From assembly GCA_007449985.2 (NCBI GenBank), contig VIIQ02000031.1:248001-312000 (forward strand): 64,000 nucleotides of DNA, written 5' to 3'. The notes beneath the pieces were generated by a model that did no database searches, was not told the origin of the DNA, and worked only from the letters and a program-made list of their open reading frames with translations. Shown one piece after another: positions 58,478 through 64,000 of this stretch. The translations under genes and the position numbers were made by a program. This DNA is from Desmodesmus armatus. Its lineage: Eukaryota; Chlorophyta; Chlorophyceae; Sphaeropleales; Scenedesmaceae. The stretch's first letter is position 1. Every line of letters begins with the position of its first letter.

Positions 58478-58548
58478 GCGCTCATAGTCTAGGGGTATGA
58501 TAGGTCCCTGCCACGGACCAGGCCGGGGTTCGAGTCCCCGTGAGCGCA
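58478..58548 (+). tRNA. tRNA-Gly (GCC)
   Basis: Intact 71-nt copy, identical to 48036-48106 including the 'atca' upstream. All element fragments immediately upstream are on the opposite strand. Confidence 0.9.
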
Positions 58549-58850
58549 GCATTGGCAACTGCTGCTGCTGAGAATTGCATGGAGCCATTGCTATAGCTGG
58601 AAAATGCACACATATGCTGCAGTAGCGGTGTACGGAACTGCCATGTTGTTTATGACTTCAAAGATGCAGCAGATAGGTTTTGCCTCGCTCACATTGCTGT
58701 CGTACTGAACTGTTATGGGCACATTGCTGCTGCGCCAGGTGGTACCTCGCAGTCAAAACCCCTTATCCCCCCCCTGCCAAACCCTAGACCCTAAACCCCC
58801 CTCGACACCACCACCCACCACGTGTACACTATCGCAACACCCGCACCCAC

Positions 58851-59024
58851 CTCTGAGCGGATTGAGCCATCTGCTGAAAGCACAGACAAGATCTGCTGCC
58901 GCGCATTGTAGCTGACCAAATGCCCTGTGGCTGCGTTGTAGCACAGCGCTGAACCCTTCAGTGCTGTGGGCTGGATCTCCGGGGGTCCAGCAGCCCCCTC
59001 AGGCGCTGGAACTGCTGCCGGTAG
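58851..59024 (-). CDS. Propeller exon, probably of the F-box/propeller gene
   Basis: 58 codons with a CTGCAG acceptor at 59024 and a GTGGGT donor after 58851, phase 0 on both sides. It encodes LKGSALCYNAATGHLVSYNA and QQILSVLSADGSIR, typical paired strands of a propeller blade. The next exon with matching phase and character is 46650-46751, about 12 kb away, which would put the LINE and four tRNA genes inside one intron. Confidence 0.6.
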
Positions 59025-59428
59025 CTGCAGTGGGGGGGGGGGGGGGGGGGCGAGAAGGGGGCAAGGAAAGGGGAAGGAAAGGGGAGGCACGTCATTCATA
59101 GAAAGGGAGAACAGCCTGGCTCATGCATCTCAGACATGCCTGGGGCAGGTGTGAGGGAGACATGGACCTCTAGGACCCTCAAACACCAAAACTAGTACAA
59201 GCAGCTGCCAGCAAGCTGGGTGTGATGATGGGAAACGGGGCGACGGTGGCCAGCAATAAAGAGGGCACCAGTAATTCACTTTCAGGAGGTCAGACACATG
59301 CATCGTGTGCAAGCAAACCGCACTCACTCTTAGTCCCGCCCCCCCTGTCCCCGAGGCGCCACACCATCAGGTATATGCCTGATATATCAGGCATGTTGTG
59401 GCACTAACACACTGTGCATGTTGCCCAC

Positions 59429-59787
59429 CTGCTGACCCGCTCATGCGGCAGGGGCTCAGGCAAGCGCTGAAGGTAAGTCCTGCGCCATATGTCATCTGCT
59501 TCCAGCACCGACTGCCACAAGCGACACACCAAGCTGCACTGCAGCAGCGACTGCTCGCTGTCAAGCCAGGAGAAGGTTGCTGCAAGGCAAGAGGTGTTCT
59601 GCAGGGCTGCTGGCGTCTCCTGCTGCTCTTGCTGATCTTGCAGGGCTGGTTGTTCCTGCTGTTTCCCGCTTGCTGCATCAGCAGCTGCTAGGTCGAGCTG
59701 CTGCAGTGTTGCTTCGACCTCTGCTGGCATTCTGAGCGCGTTGCTCAACCTGTCGTGCGTGCGGGAGTAGTGCTGCAGCAAGTGCAT
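59429..59787 (-). CDS. First exon with F-box
   Basis: The ATG at 59787 (MHLLQHYSRTHDRLSNALRM) leads to a Gln-rich stretch and an F-box-like core, FSWLDSEQSLLQCSLVCRLW / SVLEADDIWRRTYLQR. F-box proteins recruit substrates to SCF ubiquitin ligases through SKP1. The donor AGCAG|GTGGGC after 59429 is phase 2, while the downstream propeller exon at 59024 needs phase 0, so a short exon is missing from my model (a candidate near 59326-59376 does not fit the phase). A F-box with WD40 blades would be an ordinary SCF substrate receptor. Confidence 0.7.
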
Positions 59788-60967
59788 CCGTTTCAGCGGC
59801 GCAGACAGCTGTCAGTGCTTGCATGCATACACACAACAGTACAGCAGCAGGAAGTGCATTGTTGAACAGGCTGGGACCCTGCCGTTACGCCCATACGCAC
59901 GTTTGTGACTTTGTGCACTTACCGATTTCTGGGAAGCAAAACGGCCTTGCCTCGACGGGTGTGCAGAAAGTACCGAAACACCACGGACTTGCCAGAGTGA
60001 ACAAGAGGCCGACTACAGACGAATTACAGTAACACTCGTGATGCGCATCTTCTGCTTGTAATGCCGGGGCCTTCACTCAGAGGGTGTGTCAGGTTTGGCA
60101 GTTACCTCGGGTTCTATACCAGGCCTAGGGCTGCTTGTGATGGCAATGGGTGATATTGGTTTAATTTTTACTGTAGGTCGGGAGGTGAAACGTTGAGAAG
60201 AGGGAGGGATGCCAGAGTAACTGCAACTGCAACTGCTGCACCCAGATCAAACTGTCCTGCAGAAATTCGGCGCTGTTCCCTACTCCCATCCACCAATGGC
60301 TACTTCAATCACATTACACTAGTTGAGGGGGACCTGCAGATCAAGGGGACCTCTTGAGCTCAGGTAAGGAGCACTATGGATCATGTTGCCCACCTGTCCC
60401 TGCAATCTCCAACAGCAAAACCTCTTGACATGTGCTAAGGTGACTACCTATCATACGGCTTGCCAAGAATGACAAAGCAGTGGGATTTAGTGGGACAGCA
60501 GGTCCACAACATGACTTTTGCACAGCGAGTTGCCTCATGCAGCATGTCGCCCTGCCCTTTGCCGCTGGTGCTGCAGGGAGTGCTGCTTTGTACCAGCAGC
60601 TCAGCAGCTACAACATTACGCTACAGGGGCAGCAGTAGCCTCAGCAATTCCAGTCTAACGCTACTGGAGCAGCAGCAGCTGCAGGTTTTACACCAGGCAG
60701 CAGGCAGCACGCCCTCACCACAGTCCGCACCAGCAGGAAGTGCAGTGTGCGGCAGGCGGCAGGGGGTGCAGCAGACTCGCAGCAGTCGGTCAGTCAGTGT
60801 TCCAGCCAAACAGGTGCTGCAGTTAGGCAATCAGACAGGTGCTGCAATTAGTCAGGAAGGCAAACGGAAAAAACAGGCAGGCAGTATCAGCCACACAGGT
60901 AGCCTAGCTTCACTTCCACACTACCCCCCCCCCCCCGCAGTCCACTGCAGTATTGGGTGTCGGTGGC
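59788..60967. promoter_or_regulatory. Divergent promoter region
   Basis: About 1.2 kb between the first ATG of the minus-strand F-box gene and the first ATG of the plus-strand secreted-protein gene. It must contain both 5' flanks. No specific element was recognised. Confidence 0.4.
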
Positions 60968-63900
60968 ATGCGGCCAGTCGAGCTCAGCCTATGGCTGCTG
61001 CTGCTGCTGTGCCTAGCAGCAGGCAGCAGTGGCCTTACCAGCACAGGCAGGGCAGAGCTCAAGCGGCAGACAGCCAAGCGCTGGCGGCATGTGGCGGAGA
61101 TATCCCGCTACGGGCGCGTTCGGGGGCGCGGCACTTTTTGGAAGAGCGAGGGGCGGTGAGTGTGGGTTGCGATAGCGAGCAGTAGGGGGTGCAGTGGGTT
61201 GTTGAGACAGGGGAAGCAGTTGGTTACATTTGCTTGGGATTGAGCTTTTGAGATTTTGTGTGGGGATTTGTGTGGGGGCAGGGTCTGAGCTCAAACGGCA
61301 GACAGCCAAGCGTTGGCGGCTTGTGGCAGAAATACCCCGGCTACGAGCGCGTTCCGGGGTGCGGCGCTTTTTGGAAGAGCGGGGGGCGGTGAGTGTGGGA
61401 GGTTGCGACAGCAGGTAGTAGGTGGGTGCAGCGGGTTTGTTGAGAGAGGGGAAGCAGTTGGTTAAATTGGCTCAGGACAGTGTTTCTGGATTTTTAAAGG
61501 GGGAGGGGGGTTGAGGGGCAGGTGAGCTTGCACGCAGACAGCCAAGTGGGACATGTGGCAAAGATATCACGGCTGGCGGGAGCGCTGTGGGGGTGCGGCA
61601 CTTTGTAGTGTGTGTTCAACACATAAGTTGCATCAAGCATGTACATTCAAGTATCATCACGACATTGATGATGGTGACAGGGCCACTCTGAAAAGTGCGC
61701 TCCGACACCTACACAAGGGTCAAGAAGCTTATCACAAGGGAATTGTGTGTGTGTGGGGGGGGGGGGGGGCAGTGCATGTTGCAGTAGCAAGGTAAGCAAG
61801 ACATGGGTGCTCAGTCTCCATGCGCTCCGCCTGTGAACACACCCTTGTTTCCACACACCCACACTCCCTCTCCCAATGTGATCCAATACAAGCTTGTACG
61901 TCCCCCCCCCCCCCATCCGTTTGCCACCTTGCAGGACCTGGTTGCTCCCATAGAAGTTGATGTTATGTTGGTGGGGTCCTCTTGCACCAATTGGACCCCC
62001 ACCACCACCACACACACCCACACATACACATACACATATGCTGACACACTGTATGCTACCACAACATTCTGCATACGCTCTTCCTGGTTTGCAGGACCTG
62101 GTCGTGCCCATTGAGGTGGACGTAGTGCTGGTGGGGTTCTCAGGTGATGGTGGCTACGGCTACTCACTGGACTCATCAAAGCTGCTCAGCATGCTCAGCA
62201 GCCACCTACAGGTGAGGGGGGGGCTGCATAGAGTGCTGCTGATCAGGGGAGTGAGCGGTCACTCATTAGGGGAGGGGCCCTGCATGCGTGGTAGCTGCTA
62301 TGATGTAGCTACCTACGGCAGCCTCAAACAAGCTATGTGACTCGACTCAAATTGGGAAACACTGATTCCATACGAGCACAGTTTTTCCTCAGCCCATGTA
62401 TGTTATCCTGCCCTGTCTGTCGTGCTGTCTCTGTGTCTATACTACCTGTCCCCTGTTTGTCTGCCCCACCTGTCTGCCTACCTGTCTGTCCTGCCCAGTG
62501 GTACTGCCCCTACAGCTGGGAGACTGAGGAGGAGTTGGGTGTGTGTGTGCACGTCAACTTCCAGGTCCTGGCACAGGCAGACAACGCATTTGTAAGTTGG
62601 GGAAGGAGACAGGGACTAGGGGTAGGAGTCAGTGGCAGTACAAACCAATTGTTGTGTACGTAGCAGGAGGGCACAAGTTGGTTCATGGGGTATTTGGTCT
62701 GAGTGGACAAGTGGTATGTTGAACCTGCGTGCATGCACGTGGACGTAGCAGGAGGTTACAGTTTTTGAGGAAATCGTGGAGATTGGGGTACGCACAAGCT
62801 CAAGCAAACCCAGAAGGCGTTGGCTGCCTGGTAGCTCGTCCAGTCTTGGTTTCTGCACGTACTGCACCGCACTGCTTTGTAAGGTACTTTGTTGTTTTGC
62901 CTGTAGGTTGGTGTGCTGCTGCACAAGGTTGAGAGCCACCTGAGGACACACATGGTGCACTCACACACAGCATACGACCAGACAACAGGTACAGGGGGGG
63001 GGGGTGACTGTGAATCTATGTGTGGGGTGAGAGGTGGATAGGGGGTAAACCCCAGTTACAGAGCTTCTGAACATACATGTGTGTGCCTGTGTGGGGGCAG
63101 GATGGGTAGCGTGGCAGCCAGACATGTAGCGTACCAGCCATGGCAAGCCCGTGCAACACCATGTAGCCACCCTACAGCAGATGCTCATGTAGCCTGTTGA
63201 CCGCACTACATCAACCCAGCCGCTTGCTTCTCTTGTTGCTTTTGTTTGCTGCATCAAACTCATGCTGCCCCTTGTGTACTTCCTGCCCCCCCCCCCCCCG
63301 CGCGCACAGCTCACACCTCTACTCAGGGCTACCGCACCTACTACACTGTTGAGGCGTCAAAGATGGAGCCAGTGTACGACGAGTTCATGACTCACCTCTA
63401 CCAGGACGACCCAGGTAGGTATAATTACCAAGCTAAATCAAATCAAATCAAAGCTGCACCTGTAGCTATGAAGCTCAAGAGCTCATGCCAGCCATTCACT
63501 GATATCACGGAGATAGTAGAACAAACCAGAAGGAACACAATACTGAGGATCAAAACAGAAACTGCAAGGGAGACTGTACCAAGTTCAAGGGGTAGTTGGC
63601 GTAGTTCCCAAGGGCAGTTGTTTCAGGGGTCTGACTGGGGGGCGGGGGTGCTGACATGGTTGCTTTGGGGAGTGGGGAGCGCCCCATGGGGTGCGGGCGC
63701 GGCGGCAAGCAGTATACCACTGGGTTGCTTGCCCAGGATTACAACGGGGGGCCGAGATGCAGCCCATGTCTGACAACCATGTGATGCACCTTTGCCAGGA
63801 GGACTCAAGTTGGTTCATGGGCTATGTGGTCTGCAGGGACAAGTGGTATGTTGAGCCTGCGTGTATGTAGGTTTGGGGGGGGGGGGCATGGCACAGTACA

Positions 63901-64000
63901 GCAATCCTGTGGTGAGGGGAGAAGAGGGAGGGGCCATTCAGTAATGTATCAAAAGCTGTGTGCGGGGTGGGTGGGTGCTGCCACTACTACTGGGGCGTGG
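60968..64000 (+). CDS. Secreted or membrane protein with signal peptide (partial, runs off the window)
   Basis: The ATG at 60968 gives a signal peptide (MRPVELSLWLLLLLCLAAGS), then ELKRQTAKRWRHVAEI. Further exons: 62095..62211 (PIEVDVVLVGFSGDGGYGYS), 62499..62591 (YCPYSWETEEELGVCVHVNF), 62907..62988, 63310..63414 (YRTYYTVEASKMEPVYDEFM) and 63737..63862 (EDSSWFMGYVVCRDKWYVEP). From 62095 on, all joins are in phase (0,0,1,1). The VDVVLVGFxGDGG motif and WETGEELGV-like block resemble a plant membrane-protein family of unknown biochemical role, but this comes from memory and is unsure. The first exon is one base short compared with its tandem copy at 61283, so its join to 62095 is out of phase unless that base is restored. 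More exons lie beyond 64000. Confidence 0.7.
61055..61610 (+). repeat. Exon 1 end tandemly triplicated (about 230-bp period)
   Basis: 'gagctcaa.cggcagacagccaagcg.tggcgg..tgtggc.ga.ata.cc' to 'ggcactttttggaagagcg.ggggcggtgagtgtggg' occurs at 61057-61165 and 61285-61400, with a shorter decayed third copy at 61525-61607. Copy 2 has an intact frame (RFLEERGA) and a GTGAGT donor in phase 0. Copy 1 lacks one base in the CCCxG stretch at about 61103-61107. Confidence 0.85.
61935..62140 (+). repeat. Intronic partial copy of exon 62095-62211
   Basis: 'caggacctggttgctcccatagaagttgatgttatgttggtggggtcctc' at 61933-61982 mirrors 'caggacctggtcgtgcccattgaggtggacgtagtgctggtggggttctc' at 62092-62141, acceptor included. 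Confidence 0.9.
62660..62740 (+). repeat. Displaced partial copy of exon 63737-63862
   Basis: 'caggagggcacaagttggttcatggggtatttggtctg.gtggacaagtggtatgttgaacctgcgtgcatg' copies 63797-63868 but lies more than 1.1 kb upstream, two introns away. It contains an in-frame stop. Confidence 0.9.

Noticed and set aside
59326..59376. Small exon between F-box and propeller exons
   Set aside because: Splice sites look good (ATATCAG acceptor, GTGAGT donor), but its 51-bp length and frame do not reconcile the phase 2 donor with the phase 0 acceptor.
60968..64000. Naming the secreted-protein gene after a plant pollen-wall family
   Set aside because: The VDVVLVGF and WETGEELGV resemblance is from memory and cannot be verified here.

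Overview
The window is nuclear DNA of a green alga, most likely of the Chlamydomonadales (a volvocine or Haematococcus-like relative). This is inferred from GT-AG introns every 100-300 codons, long poly-Ala/poly-Gln tracts encoded by CAG/CTG repeats, plant-like APC/C and cyclin genes, polymerase III tRNA genes, and extracellular repeats with the LWGWxNGxSCAF signature that I associate with this group. Exon boundaries were read by eye from splice signals, phase and protein sense. No transcript or database support was available.

Layout. 0.67-2.44 kb (+): a two-exon protein with two membrane segments and a Pro-rich tail. 4.93-9.45 kb (-): a large type II membrane protein with a low-complexity cytoplasmic part, one anchor and four LWGW repeats. 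9.45-15.67 kb: no confident gene. 15.67-17.71 kb (-): a mitotic-type cyclin in five exons, with one apparent base deletion. 20.24-28.99 kb (-): APC2, the cullin subunit of the anaphase-promoting complex, in 15 exons that join in phase to about 998 codons. 31.9-38.3 kb (-): a partly resolved propeller-plus-helical gene. 38.6-39.0 kb: a decayed copy of the APC2 5' end. 39.6-59.8 kb (-): exons of an F-box/beta-propeller protein, probably one gene whose introns hold most of the transposons and tRNA genes. 60.97 kb to the end (+): a secreted protein with a signal peptide, cut by the window edge.

The 40.4-58.6 kb stretch is a tRNA/retroelement cluster. It has two tRNA-Pro(AGG) genes and five tRNA-Gly(GCC) genes or degenerate copies. 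Numerous 5'-truncated LINE-type elements usually begin about 60-80 bp upstream of a tRNA and point away from it. One nearly full LINE (ORF1, then APE endonuclease/RT ORF2) carries a nested SINE and frameshifts.

Two themes stand out. First, introns of APC2, the F-box/propeller gene and the secreted-protein gene contain tandem partial copies of the neighbouring exon, often with the splice site. Second, the non-LTR elements appear to target the upstream flank of tRNA genes.
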